A stretch of DNA of 51,069 bases from Saccoglossus kowalevskii (GCF_000003605.2 NW_003155250.1:151432-202500), one strand, 5' to 3'; numbered from the stretch's first letter, positions 34,705 to 46,508 are shown. Translations and numbers: made by a program. Notes: a model not told the origin generated them from the letters alone.

Positions 34705-36385
34705 GCTTGTTTGATTTCCATCTGAATTGAATCTTTTCAAATAATGGAGTATAAATACATGTACTATATAAATATGTATCACACCTCTAAGCATCTTTTC
34801 TTTGCTTATCATGCACTCTCTTTGCAAATAATCCATTTCTTAACAAGTACGTGTCAAAGTATACATGTGAAGAGGAGACTTAAGATATTTGAAAGCCCTC
34901 AGAATAGAAACATTAGGAATATCAGGTTTTAAAATCAATATTTACACCTTTTTTTTCCTCAGATATTGATCTGAATGTAAAATGAATTCTTATACAGTGC
35001 ATGTGTGTGGTAGATGTACCTGCAGTCTTGTATGATGTTATTACTTTGGATTTTAGCATTGTATTTCTGTTCATTAATTTATTCTGATTCTAAAATGATC
35101 TAATTCTGATGTGATGAAACATACAATGCTATACGCTTGTGTGATAGTGTTCTGCTGTTGCTATACACATGTTCTACTGCTGCTATCCTCGGGGCAGAGT
35201 TACGTCACAAGACTTTCCACGTTGCTAAAACGCGCACCACTGTACCATGTATTTCTATGGACTCTGTGTACGCTGCTGTGGAACGCCGGTCGGAAAGTTT
35301 TTTCGTCTGTTAGATACAACAAATATCCAAATGTCAAGCTCCGATAATTGTTGATATACATTGTGTATCCTGATTGAGTAAAATATCATGGGTTAACGAG
35401 ACTTATTATTCACAATGCCACAGTTGATAGTACCATTCATGTATACATGTAGTGAAACTTGGTTGACTATTAATCATACCCTTTGGCGTGTATTATCTAA
35501 AATATGGTAGGCCTAGTTGCTTTCAGAGCTTTCAAATTAATATCAGTGTTTTCACTTCCTGTACTCAAAAACGAAACATGATTGGACATGCTGCATGTAT
35601 TCAACTTTTTTCTCCTCTTAGTCCTAGCGTTATATCTGTGGGTGCAAACCAATGCACTGTGGCCAATTGCAAATTGCAGCATTCTCACAATTATAAGCAT
35701 TAACTATCTGAGTACCAAAAACAACTTTTGTCTCATTTCACACAATTTTGATCAAGAACTGTCAATATCAAATTATCTCTATTAGACAACAATATTATAG
35801 AAAAATACATATATATGTAGGCGTAATGTTGCACTAAAATCATGGCGTCCAAGGTAATATAAAAAACTTGCAAAATTTTGAGTATACTAAAAATTTTAAT
35901 ATATCATATTTTGAACAGTTAAACTAATTTATAGCTGAAGACTCAGACTGTTAACAAAACGACAATCGCGTAGACGCTTATATTTGTTGCAAACAAAAGC
36001 GTTTGTCTGTCTATGAGACTAATTGTGAGCATAATGTGAATATTTAATAATAGTTTGTAAGGCTATGAATTAATATTAGTCATTACAGCAGACACCAAAC
36101 TATTAGTCTTAAACTGATTAGAAAAAACTGTTGTCTCCCTATCAGTCTCCGTTGCAAAATTGTCATGTGAGCAGTTTTTATTGCACTAGAGTGATACATA
36201 TCCCTAATGAAAATGGTTGTGTCTAGGGGCATGGCTTGTTGGAAGTGTCAAAGTCATAACAAACACTGCTGGCAATGTTCCTTGCACTGTTGCAAGGAAG
36301 AAAAACATTCTTTTTTATTAATTTTTATGATGCACAACGTTACTGTTAACAACTACTATTAATACATGTTTTCAGGATATAAAGT
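34705..36385. other. Presumed intron; one CpG-bearing patch
   Basis: The 35111-35347 part has more CpG than its surroundings and an open frame whose start is strongly hydrophobic (YACVIVFCCCYTHVLLLL), superficially like a signal peptide. No good donor follows the hydrophobic segment, so it is not called as a gene. Confidence 0.35.
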
Positions 36386-36478
36386 TAATGATAATAGTTA
36401 GAACTAGTTAAGAGCAGTTTATACAAGTTAAGAACGGTTTACACTGGTTAATTATAGTTAATACTAGTTAATGAAGGT
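36386..36478 (+). repeat. Degenerate AGTTAA-type tandem repeat
   Basis: AGTTA / GTTAA words recur every 9-20 bases (ATAGTTAGAACTAGTTAAGA, AAGTTAAGAACGGTTTACAC, TGGTTAATTATAGTTAATAC). A short, diverged array with no fixed period. Confidence 0.6.
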
Positions 36479-37409
36479 AGTGATGATTGATATACACTGT
36501 ATTCAATTATGGTTAAGGTTTGCTTAGTAACAAAATTATTGTATGTGAAAAAAGTTGGTTATGCGCATTGGATGCAAAGAGGACATTCAATGATAGTAGC
36601 TATAGCATAGACCGTCAATATCATTCAATATTAAAAGCAGTGAACAATGTCTTTATTTTCCAGTGTAGACCACCAGTCACCAGTTTAGCAACCAGTCACC
36701 GTGCACACATGCAAAACATAAACAAGTTAAATTGAAAATACAGAAAAAATGGTAGATGGCCCGAATCTGAATGGCATGCACATTAATATAACATAATTAT
36801 TGCAAGCTCTGTTAGGTATGTTTTTTTATTGTCCAATTCAGAGAAACTCTCAACATTCTTGAATTGGCAGCACACACACAGCTGTGTGAATATAATTGAG
36901 GATCATCTGAGTAATAACAACCTCTGGTATGGCTCCACATGTAAAGTTGCCACGTTGGCAGTAATTCGTGACAGACTCCATTGTGCAGCTTCCAGGGATT
37001 CTAATATTTATGTTACTATTGACAGTTGTGAACGAGTGGTCTATTGAATAGTGAATTCAGTACAAACACATCTATACATTAAGGTTTCGGACAGGGTATT
37101 GATCACCGAGGTGAGAGGATTATAGCAAAAAATCCAATAGATTTAATATAAATTTGGGTTGTACATGTATGTGTGGGAAAAGTTTCCGGTGTTCGTTGAT
37201 GAAGTAACTTAGTTTGGTTACATGTATGTGTGTTTGCCGCAATGTGTTATTGTGGCCATTTTCCTTAAGGTGAATTTCTTAGTTTTGTAATCATTTGCTT
37301 AATGACCTTTAAATATGGTCGTGACAGCTACATTTGCATAATGTTCACCAAATAAGGTGTTATGGGAGGAGTCATACTTGCCTCCTGTCATGACTAACTC
37401 ATTAATTAT
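36479..37409. other. Presumed intron; no gene seen
   Basis: AT-rich. Two TACATGTATGTG words lie 57 bases apart at 37162 and 37219. The frames at 36520-37047 lack coding features. Confidence 0.35.
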
Positions 37410-37555
37410 TGGCTGGTTTTTAATTTTACTATTTTCACATAAGTAAAATTTGCTGAATTAAATCCACATGAACATGTAAAATAACAACAGAACTCATTTT
37501 ATGAAAGTATCAAAACAGTGAAAATAAATGGATTTACAGTAATTTACATAATATT
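37410..37555. repeat. Dispersed repeat family F, copy 2
   Basis: Partner of 24646-24865 (same ordered words, ending CAGTGAAAATAAATGGATTT then ACAGTAATTTA). This copy is shorter and appears closer to an intact unit. Confidence 0.6.
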
Positions 37556-38436
37556 TATCAAATATGGTGTTCATCAGGATGCAATGCTAATATTGATTGT
37601 CTTCAGACTACATATTGTACTTCATACAAATGTGCTTTTTCTCTCATTCTTTTGATTATTTCTGTTTGCCATGAACTGTTTTGCTACATTGCAAACTCAT
37701 AAACCCAATGATAACACTGATTTTTAAATAATATCATGGGAGGGTACATTTACTTTTTGTCAGTAACCCATCAAAGATTTACTTATTAACTTCCAAATAT
37801 GGTAATGTAGGAGGGGCTTATTCTGAGAGTATTCTCTTTAAATCCTATCACTGGAGGACCAGCGATGAAGACACACTTCTTTCTAGATTAACATTGCCAT
37901 TCATACTGTTAGATTTTGAGGGTAATTCACAGTGTACCATGCATTGGTTTTACCCAGCGGGATTTTGGAACACCTGAGTATTTGATGAGGTCGGCCAGGT
38001 CACATTGTACGTTTCAAATTGCTGTCTACATCAATCACATTCGTGTCAAGGTTTTTCCCCTTTATTTCATTTGTTATTTTTATTTTTTTTTATTAAATTG
38101 TTCTGTATAGATAACAAAATGTGGGAAATACAACTATTGCTTAGAGACTCAATATTAAAAATCTAATAATATTGAATTCTTATTTTCATTGAGTATTGTA
38201 TTATAAATACCAACCCTAGTATTATACATGTAAGCTTTTGAATGCCATATTTTTTTCCCACTCAAAATGAGATAAATTTGTTGACATTTTCTGTACTGTA
38301 TTTGGACCAAGCAGACAAAGTTTTTTGATCAAAATTTGAAAAGAGCAGATTACAATTGGAACTATTTTGTGGGTGGTGTCTGAAAGTCCCGTCAAATAAA
38401 TACAGAGAGCAAATAAACATTGGGGTACCACAACGT
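37556..38436. other. Presumed intron; no gene seen
   Basis: AT-rich without exon signals that can be supported. Confidence 0.35.
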
Positions 38437-38450
38437 GTTTCCATGGAAAC
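38437..38450. promoter_or_regulatory. Palindromic RFX-like site (GTTTCCATGGAAAC)
   Basis: Fits the X-box form GTTNCCATGGNAAC as a perfect 14-bp palindrome. RFX winged-helix factors bind such sites as dimers and control ciliary genes in animals. First of three perfect palindromes in 2.8 kb. Function inferred. Confidence 0.45.
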
Positions 38451-39009
38451 AATGACTTTGCCTGCCTGTTTGCCTGTAGCGTTTAAACCTACCTTTGGCA
38501 GCCATTTTGGATCAGACAATGGGCAAAATACATAAAAATACATTTTGTATTTTTAAAAATATAGTTTGAGTACCTCATACTTTGTCTGCAGGATTTCAGA
38601 CAGCCATTCACAGAGAATCTATAGTAAAATTTCTAGAAATTCCTGCTACCAAAGTTAAATGTCAGGTATTCAAATTCTGAATATTGAATCCAATCTTGAA
38701 AGGCTTCCAAACAGTAGAAATTGAGTTCCATTGTATGCCATCTTTTTATATGTTTTCTTTTTCAATAAATCGTATGAAATTATTGACCGTAAAGTTTAGT
38801 GTCATCATCTGATTAGTTTCTCACTTGTCAAGTTACAATTTACCAAAAGTCTTATTTTAGAAATCTGGATGAAAATTACCCCATTGCTTGGAATCTGAGT
38901 CGATTTCCATCGCAATAGCCCCATCACGTCTTCAGGCGCTGACTGTTAATGATTCTGTGTGCGTCATCCATTCACAATTCAATCCATTGATGAAGTCAAT
39001 TTGTAAGCT

Positions 39010-39023
39010 GTTGCCTAGGCAAC
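39010..39023. promoter_or_regulatory. Palindromic RFX X-box (GTTGCCTAGGCAAC)
   Basis: A perfect palindrome with the two half-sites GTTGCC and GGCAAC around TA, the classical high-affinity RFX dimer form. Confidence 0.55.
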
Positions 39024-39568
39024 TGTCTCCTTCATCATTTTCCCTTTCCCATGCCATCAGTGTACCATGTTGTCGGTGTGTTATTATTCTCAGTAAGCAG
39101 TGTTTTCAATGTTATAATTCATCTCATTTTTCCGTATTTACAATAAACCACCTTGTACCTTTTGTAGTTTCTTTTAAAAAAAAAAACATTCATACTCATT
39201 TCTTTTGAAAAATAGAAATATTTGTTCTGGAACAATTGCTCCTTTTATTCGGTTCAAATATACATGCATGCCTCATTATGTCTGGTATTTTAAATATATT
39301 TAGCGGGTATTTATTTTGATGCTCGGAAAATAAGTACATTTCATTAAAAACATTTTAAATACATTTGTATGGTCATCTTAACATTGAAAGCTTGTACACA
39401 ATGTAGCACTAACAAGTTGAGATTTTTTTTATGAGCTATTTTTATTATCAACACATTCAGTAAATCTGTATAGCACAGTTAATCTAATCACATTTACAAT
39501 GATAGTTTTGAACGATTGCATTTCATGCGTGTAATACTAAGTCCATCTAGAAAATGCACTTCATTGTC

Positions 39569-39586
39569 AACACTAGAGGGCGCTGT
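39569..39586 (+). promoter_or_regulatory. CTCF-like motif
   Basis: ACACTAGAGGGCGCTG is the best match in the window to the vertebrate CTCF core (CCACTAGRGGGCGCT), with a single difference at the first position. Lies about 2.5 kb upstream of the second signal exon. Confidence 0.45.
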
Positions 39587-41195
39587 TTTGTCTTACAGCT
39601 AGGATTCTAGAGAATACAAATTTATTGTATTTTCCGTACTTGGTCAGTATTCTGGAGACTCTCTTTGATTCAAGGTGTTATGGTTTGTGAGCTACAAAAA
39701 AAATATTAGAACTTTTTGAGCAAAATAATTTTTGTTGCAACATAAATGTTGGTTGCACATTTTTATAATTTCTTTGACTGTTTTGGATCTTAGTGAATTT
39801 TTCAGCCTGGCGTTTTTATTTCATTTCATTTTCTTTTCAAAAATTAAGGTGCATTTTTTGTATGCAAAAGTACCATACAAAATTTTGACACATTTGCATT
39901 CAGAGTTTAGTTGTGTTGGTTTGTAAACAGTGCATCATGATTGGTTATTGGTTTCACCCCACAGTTTGAATTTCTATTCATGCATAGTTTTTTCAAAGAA
40001 GTGTTAAACTTTGATACCAGATTAATCAAGCCTTGTATTTTGAAGAAAATATTATATCGTGATATCAGAGTCAGTTAGAAATTAAACTTTAGTTTAACCA
40101 TTACAAATCCAACTTTGAAATTTGTTTATTTAATTTAATGATTAATACATGCCTTGTGCAAGAACTTTATTTTCCAGAGTGAAAGCAAATTCATCTTTTT
40201 GTCTTTCTGTGGTAAAAAAATATAGGTCTGACTGACACATGCTGCCCTTATGTAAAACCAGAATACTTTTTATAGCTTCGAAAAAGGTGTTATTAACACT
40301 ATTTTACAATGTATGTATGGTATATGTTGAAAACGTGCACCATACTATTATATTGTTGATTCCACAAAATAAAATCATAGCTATTTTAAAATGATAGGTA
40401 ATAACCTTTGACCTTGCCAATTTGTATTACCTCTCAAAAAATAGTACATGATTTATTTCTGTATAGAGTGTGTTTGATCAATTAAGTGCAGCAATTTTTA
40501 CTGGCAAAATCTAGGTGCACAATTTGGCATATTATCGAAGTACTTTTCTTTAATTTTGTTTTCAGTTTTAAATTTGTAAAATAAAGTCTGAAAGAGGTTA
40601 TGTGCAGGCTTTTTATTTGTGAAAGATGGCTGAATTTTACTTCAAGGTTCAGCAGCATGTACTGGTAATCCCTGGCTTTAAAAATGTTATTAGAAAAAAA
40701 TTATCTAATGTTTGCATATTAATATGTGAGAAACTTTATAATTTTAACCCTTTCTGTGTCATCTACATGTAGTTCCATTTAAGATTTGTTCATTTAATAT
40801 AAAAAAAATGATCAAATGTTTTACAGTTCATGAGTTGTATTCTGTTTTGTCTAAATAACAAAAAAAAATGCCAAATTTACTCCAAAATTTGTGAAGGGAA
40901 ACTATAATTGTATCAAAAGAAAACATGAAATATTATTAGTATCATTAAAAAGAATATCGTGGCATTTTCAATTGATGTGGTTACCAGCGTTACATCTGGA
41001 TGGCTTCCAGCTCGTGCTATCCGTTAGGGTGTCGTGATATAGAGACTTACATTTTGTACCATTAACTAGAAATTGGATACATTGTACCAGGCAGTGTGTT
41101 ATCAAGAGGTCGGAACAGAAGGTTTTTTTTTTTTTAACACTGATTCTCTTTTAATAATAATAATAACCCACAAACCTATTGAATATTTTTGAATA

Positions 41196-41209
41196 GTTGC
41201 CATGGCAAC
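41196..41209. promoter_or_regulatory. Palindromic RFX X-box (GTTGCCATGGCAAC)
   Basis: A perfect match to the consensus dimer site GTTGCCATGGCAAC. It lies 865 bases upstream of the ATG of the second signal-peptide exon and could act on that promoter. Confidence 0.6.
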
Positions 41210-42073
41210 CCCACTTTACAATAATTTATTCACCCTGATTGGAAAACATATGTTTTATATTGTAAATGAAAATAAATGTTTCTAAAATGTTAATGATAAG
41301 CATTTCTGAACCTTGGTTATTTTTTTTGATAATCTGATTTATTGAAGCAAAATTGAGAACTTCATACTACCGGGTATATACGAATATTTTTACCCAGATA
41401 TTTATTATAGTTTATGTTTTTTATTATTTTTTTTTTACTTGTTCATCAATACATACGAGTGATCACATACATGTGAGTTTTTCGCCTTGCATGTGATTAC
41501 TAATGAGCCGGAAGACATGTGGAGGTAGGGATGTGATTACAACGTTTATTTCAAATGTATCTGGTGCACTGGTTACTGACACCGAACATCACCTTACTTG
41601 CTTCACTTCACTGATTTCCTATACACCAGCAGATTAATTTTTATTTCAATAAACTGGAGGGGTGGAATGGAATGATAGATAAAATGTCCCCTTTCTCAGA
41701 TTCTGGATCGTGGTGAAAACAAAATTAGAATAGAATCTTTGGTGTCTGTACATCTCTATTAAAATCAAAAACGATAGCAACTTGTTGAGAGATATAAATG
41801 TAACATTTATAGTGAAGGGCACAGGGCAATCTGATGGTGAAGTTGAATCCTGTTATTAATTCTAACTGTAGCCTCACCTACAATAAAATGGACTGTTCTA
41901 TGTACATTACTCCAGCTGTTGTACCCCTGTTAATAATAGCACACAATACTTTGTATATTCGCCGATCTAACTAGTACTTTGTGGTAACATATTTTTTGAC
42001 ATATCTACCTGTCTTTCTGGTCCATCCATTGGAATTTATCAACTCGTATCAGACCGCGATGACCTAAACTGGG
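41210..42073. other. Upstream region of the second signal exon
   Basis: Would contain the second promoter if the exon at 42074 is a first exon. A reverse CCAAT word (CCATTGG) lies at about 42024-42033, some 45 bases upstream of the ATG. No clear TATA box; the AT content makes TATA-like words uninformative. Confidence 0.3.
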
Positions 42074-42185
42074 ATGGAATTGTCCAATACTTTTCTCTCA
42101 TGTCTTTTTTTCGTGATTCTCCTTGCCCAGTTTACATTACAAGGACCGCTGTTTGTGCATGCCACTCAGCTTCACGATGATTCAG
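42074..42185 (+). CDS. Signal-peptide first exon, alternative promoter 2 (partial gene)
   Basis: ATG at 42074 opens a frame of 37 codons plus one base ending at the donor TCAG|GTATGG (GT at 42186). The peptide begins MELSNTF, followed by a strongly hydrophobic run (CLFFVILLAQFTLQGPLFV) and then HATQLHDDS, typical of a cleaved signal peptide with probable cleavage after VHA. The exon ends in phase 1, the same as the exon at 8372. Joined to 49118 the junction codon is GGA (Gly), giving DDSGKAVADEEID with no stop. The ATG has G at +4 but G at -3 as well (GGGATGG), a good context. Distance to the acceptor is 6.9 kb. Product unrecognised; entry into the secretory pathway is inferred. An intervening short exon cannot be excluded. 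Confidence 0.65.
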
Positions 42186-43137
42186 GTATGGAATTTTACC
42201 ATATGTTTGGTTCAGAGTTGTGTAAAAATGTTTGCTATTCACGTTTTTTACACACCCCTCTTCCTGCCACTCTTCCAGATACATTTATCTTCTTGTTGCA
42301 TTGCACTTGTTTTATAATCAGTATGGTTGATTTAACTGAAACAAAATGCTAAATGGTTAAAACTGACAAATTTAATTGGAAATGTTTTCGGAAACCTGGT
42401 AAACAGTGTTTTGTATTATTCAAAACATTGACCTTTCTTGCCTAATGAATGTATATTTGCCTTAAAAGACAGGTATCACAAGTATTATAGTGAAATGTAC
42501 TCTTCCCCTACACACTAGGTCTTTGGGGAGGGTGGAGGTAGGTGGGTGCGCTTAAATATTAACTCGACCTATGAGGGAAAAGAGTTTACAATCGATGATG
42601 ATTCAGTTAACTGTCGAGTCTGACACCAGTAATTAACGGTAAAAGTAAACACTCCACCAAATGTTTAAAGTTTGGTGTAAAAAATTTGGAGACAGCTTCT
42701 AATTTTTGATAATTTAATCATTCGTATCTCAAACATCAACAATAAAACCTGTCATCTTTTTTTTTTATTAGCCGAACACCTCTAACCTGCCCATTTTTGT
42801 TGGTTCCTTTTTAGTGTTCAGTTTTGACAGATTTTATTGTATATCCCCCTATTAATTTTCATTTTCATTCACTGGATATTGGTGGCCATGTTGGAGCCCT
42901 GGATGAAGTTTGTTTTTGAAATGAATGTAGATCATGTTATGGTATCCTGGTGCTATCATATGCAAACAGTTCTTCTATTTTTCCATAATAGTTATGTTAT
43001 TATTGCCCCTATTAGTTATTTTAAAATAACGGTAAAGGTAACAAAACCATTGACAGCTGAAAAAAAAGATACAATATGGATGAGAACCTTATTAATTAAA
43101 AATTGGTGTTTGATACTGTGTATTTGTTAGTATACTT
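42186..43137. other. Presumed intron, no gene seen
   Basis: The open frame running past the donor (to 42352) and the frame at 42837-43130 are AT-rich read-through without features. A small hairpin CACCAAA/TTTGGTG lies at about 42654-42676. Confidence 0.4.
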
Positions 43138-43396
43138 GGACTATGATTTATCATGACCTTAATACATGTATGTTGTAGTGCACTTCTGAGGGCAGGTTCG
43201 ATGAAACAACGACATTCTCAAATACTATATACGTATGTGCACTGGTAGTTTTGATTTTTCACCTAACGAATACTGTTGTTTCCTGCAAACACAGCATTTA
43301 TAGTTTATGATAAATTATAGTTCCATTGGGTCTGCAGTATAGTGTTAAACAACAATATTAAAAAATATATGTTTTTGTTCACATTGTATCTTCAAA
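43138..43396. mobile_element. Dispersed repeat family D, copy 3 (most complete)
   Basis: Begins GGACTATGATTTATCATGAC and has GTTTATGATAAATTATAGTTCC-type inverse at 43303-43324, so the first 187 bp are bounded by an inverted repeat of about 20 bp. Similarity to the 32140 copy continues beyond this for about 70 bp (AATATTAAAAAATATATGTT), so the inverted pair may be internal to a longer unit. Confidence 0.7.
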
Positions 43397-43427
43397 CAAT
43401 TATAACAAATCATTGAAATTTAGTCAC

Positions 43428-43500
43428 ACACATGTATATGTATATCCTATAATTATATGTATTTATAATTACATATATTTATATTATTGTATATGTAAGA
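43428..43500. repeat. Degenerate TATATGTAT/AATTATA low-complexity tract
   Basis: A/T-rich near-palindromic tract of TATATG, TATAATTA and ACATATAT words. Confidence 0.6.
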
Positions 43501-44232
43501 AAAAAATCTAGAAACATACATGTAATCTTGGACCGCTTTGCTTATATGTGCTGTCAGAAAAATATACTTTTATCAAGCCAGCCTGAACTTCTGAATAATT
43601 TTATTTGCAGAATAAATTGCTGTCATTTGAACAAAAATGTCAGATTTGTTGTCAGAAACATTGGTATAGACTTGATTCAAAATGCTTTTTTTTTTTTTCT
43701 AGTGGTAAATTTATTCCTGATATCATTTGTGTAGTTTATTTTAATTTTATCGAGGCTAGTATTAGTGTGCAGACTCCTAACTGAACAAATACAGAATTTC
43801 TCCTGTATATTTTACCATCTGTTTCTCCCAGGGTAGAAGATGCATGTAGCTCTGATAGCATTTACATCATGCAGCATTACATCAGGGTTGTAAAGTTTGA
43901 GACCTTCTGCCTAGTTGTTGTAACATGTGTTGGCAACTTTCAGCAATTGACAGACCCTGGTAATTCCTGAACATAAATCGTGCATTCACTCTGGAATTCA
44001 GCAAAAATTGCTTATTTAACAGTGCAAGCACTGAAGGAGTAATTGGACTCGTTTGTCTGTATCTGTGTTGTTAAATGTCACCATGTGCTATACTAGGAGT
44101 TGCCAGGGCAATGAAAAAGAGGACTGTAATCACGTTTTTCATGCTTCTCCGCAGCTGGATATCATAACTTGGTGTGTACCACTAGTAAAATACATCAAAC
44201 CTGTCGTAAAATGGTCAACAGGTCAAGATCAT
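43501..44232. other. Presumed intron; no gene seen
   Basis: AT-rich. A weak RFX-like word GTTGCCAGGGCAAT occurs at 44099-44112. Confidence 0.35.
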
Positions 44233-44492
44233 TCTTCCTAGGCTTTCCAATATGTTAGTACTCACAGTAGTAAAGTTTTTGGAGTCTTCCTAGGCTTTCC
44301 AATATGTTAGTACTCACAGTAGTAAAGTTTTTGGAGTCTTCCTAGGCTTTCTAATATGTTAGTACTCACAGTAGTAAAGTTTTTGGAGTCTTTCTAGGCT
44401 TTCCAATATGTTAGTACTCACAGTAGTAAAGTTTTTGGAGTCTTCCTAGGCTTTCCAATATGTTAGAACTCACAGTAGTTTTTGGAATCTTT
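44233..44492 (+). repeat. 52-bp minisatellite, about five copies
   Basis: Units start TCTTCCTAGGCTTTCCAATA at 44233, 44285, 44337, 44389 (TCTTTC variant) and 44441, exactly 52 bases apart. Each contains GTTAGTACTCACAGTAGTAA then AGTTTTTGGAG. The last copy has a 5-base internal deletion (GTAGTTTTTGG). Copies differ by only one or two bases. Confidence 0.96.
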
Positions 44493-44871
44493 AAATGAGT
44501 TACTACACCATTACTTTAAATTGCAAAAGTTTTCTTTGGGTGATTCCATTCTACTTTGGGGGAATAGGACAGAGATTTGAATCAAGTACTGGTACATGGT
44601 GTTTTATTTTCCATTAGTAGTGTATGCTCATATGTGAATTGCAGGGTTGTATCTATGATAGAAATAGGTATTATTCTAATTATTATACAACAAATGTGAT
44701 ACATGTAGTTTAGATGCGCTTTCATTGGAAATGTTCTTCTAACGAAGCAAATTAGCTATTCAGTCATTTGTGTTAATTATGCAATTTTCTATTTTATTTT
44801 TGAATATAAACTCAAGAGCCCTTGTACAATATTATACCTATAATTTTCAATTGAGTTACTGGGATAATGTG

Positions 44872-45000
44872 AGGGTATTACGAGGATACAGAAAAGTATG
44901 CACAAAGACAGTACAGCAGGAGTATCGACCGACACACAGCAGAGGTCGATGCGCGGCATACTGTCTGAGTGCATACTTTGAGGTATTCTCGTAATAACCT
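44872..45000. repeat. 129-bp near-palindrome (foldback element or hairpin)
   Basis: The left arm from AGGGTATTACGAGGATAC to AGTATCGACC pairs with the right arm from GGTCGATGCGCGGCATAC to GTATTCTCGTAATAACCT over about 58 bases with few mismatches. The loop of about 13 bases is GACACACAGCAGA. Shared blocks on the two arms include TATTACGAG, AAAGTATGCAC, AGACAGTA and ATCGACC. Could be a fully palindromic MITE, or, if transcribed, a long hairpin RNA. Open frames overlapping it on both strands are by-products. Confidence 0.85.
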
Positions 45001-46013
45001 TATTATTATACATCTTTTCCTTCCAAGGATACATCATGGGAATGCCAAAATCCAAAAAGTTTAGAACAGCTTGAGCGAATTTCTTTGTGTTGAATCTGGT
45101 CAAACCCTGGGGGCTGCCATGTTTGTTTTTATTATTAGATGATGCTCAAACACATAATCGTTCCATATTTGGAATTCACATTTCCTAATATGGTAGGATG
45201 TAAATACCCTGTAAAATACCACAAAATTATGGCACGCTTTAATTTATAGCATTACAGTGACAGATGTATCATAATAAAGAATAAGATTATCTTTAATTCA
45301 ATACACCAGACCACGAATTGTCTTGAATCTGATCTTGTAAAAACTGATTTTTTTTTTTTTTCATATTTATTGATTTTTTTGAGTAAAAAAAATTTCTGGT
45401 ACTGTTCAAAATACAATATCAAAATTTATCAAAACTATACATTTACATAATTATGCAATTAATGTTAAAAACAAGATAATTTTATCAGCTGGATGATACA
45501 TAATTTATGTAAGTTACTTATTTCCTCCATGTGTAAGAGTATGTGTCAGTAAAGCTGCTCGTGATTGTATGTTATATGTACCACACTCTTGTCTAAAATG
45601 TAGTATAAATATATCAAATACTGCTGAATGTTTTATTCTTCCTTTTGTTATTTTGTTTGTCTTTTATGAGTGAAATAAAATATTCGAAAATTGAATAAGT
45701 ACTCTATAGCATGTAAGCTACTAGAGGGGTCTTATTCTCAGTGATATTTTGAAAAGGAGGTCAACTGTAATATTATAATCACATTTACTCAGAGAACTGA
45801 CAGGCAAACAATAATCCTCCACAGAAAATCCGGGAAGTGATGTGTCCATATTCCCCATCAATACGGATGTAACATTATTTCAAAAACTGTTCAAAAATAT
45901 CAAAATAGACTGAAACGTTTGTTAAGGTTTTATAGCCTGGTGTTACTTTTATTAATACAGGAAATTTCACATTATCAGTGTGAATAAGTGGAAATCTCTG
46001 CCCATCTGCCTCA
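45001..46013. other. Presumed intron; no gene seen
   Basis: AT-rich with a T-run at about 45349-45361. No exon signal supported. Confidence 0.35.
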
Positions 46014-46027
46014 GTTGCCATGGTGAT
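46014..46027 (+). promoter_or_regulatory. Degenerate RFX-like site (GTTGCCATGGTGAT)
   Basis: The left half GTTGCCATGG is perfect and the right half is diverged, a common natural X-box form. Inside the presumed intron downstream of the second signal exon. Confidence 0.35.
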
Positions 46028-46500
46028 GGATGATGTAAAACTTTATCCTCTTAGCTACGACAATAATAATATCACTTGATCTGTATGTAGATGTGATTGT
46101 TGTCATTGTCATCAACTCTCGCTTTGATGAAAGAGTATGCCTTAGAATGTAAAATTACATCTACATACCAGTGAATAAAACTTGGATTGCATAATATTGT
46201 GTAATATTGGTGCATGTGAAATGATAAAATTGTAAAGTTTTGTTGTTGATTTTGGAGTTACTCAGATTATATCACGCTATTTCATAGCAGTGGTACGGAT
46301 TTTTTTTCAGCCACAGAGCTTTAATGTATTTAGTCCTGGGTAAGGTCCTAAAATTCTTAAATCACTATTGCTAAACGGTTAATAGGTTTTAATATCAGAA
46401 TGAAAGTTGATCAATCGTTGTCTGAACAAGCATTGTTATTTCAATATTGAGCGTAACTGACAATATTAAAATGCTTTGTCCACTATTTCCGCTATACGAT

Positions 46501-46508
46501 TGACGTCA
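46501..46508. promoter_or_regulatory. Perfect CRE (TGACGTCA)
   Basis: In context ATACGATTGACGTCACAGAG. Third perfect CRE in the window. Lies in the presumed intron before the internal exon. Confidence 0.35.

Noticed and set aside
44770-45103. Overlapping frames on both strands at the foldback
   Set aside because: Both follow from the palindromic sequence and have no supporting signals.
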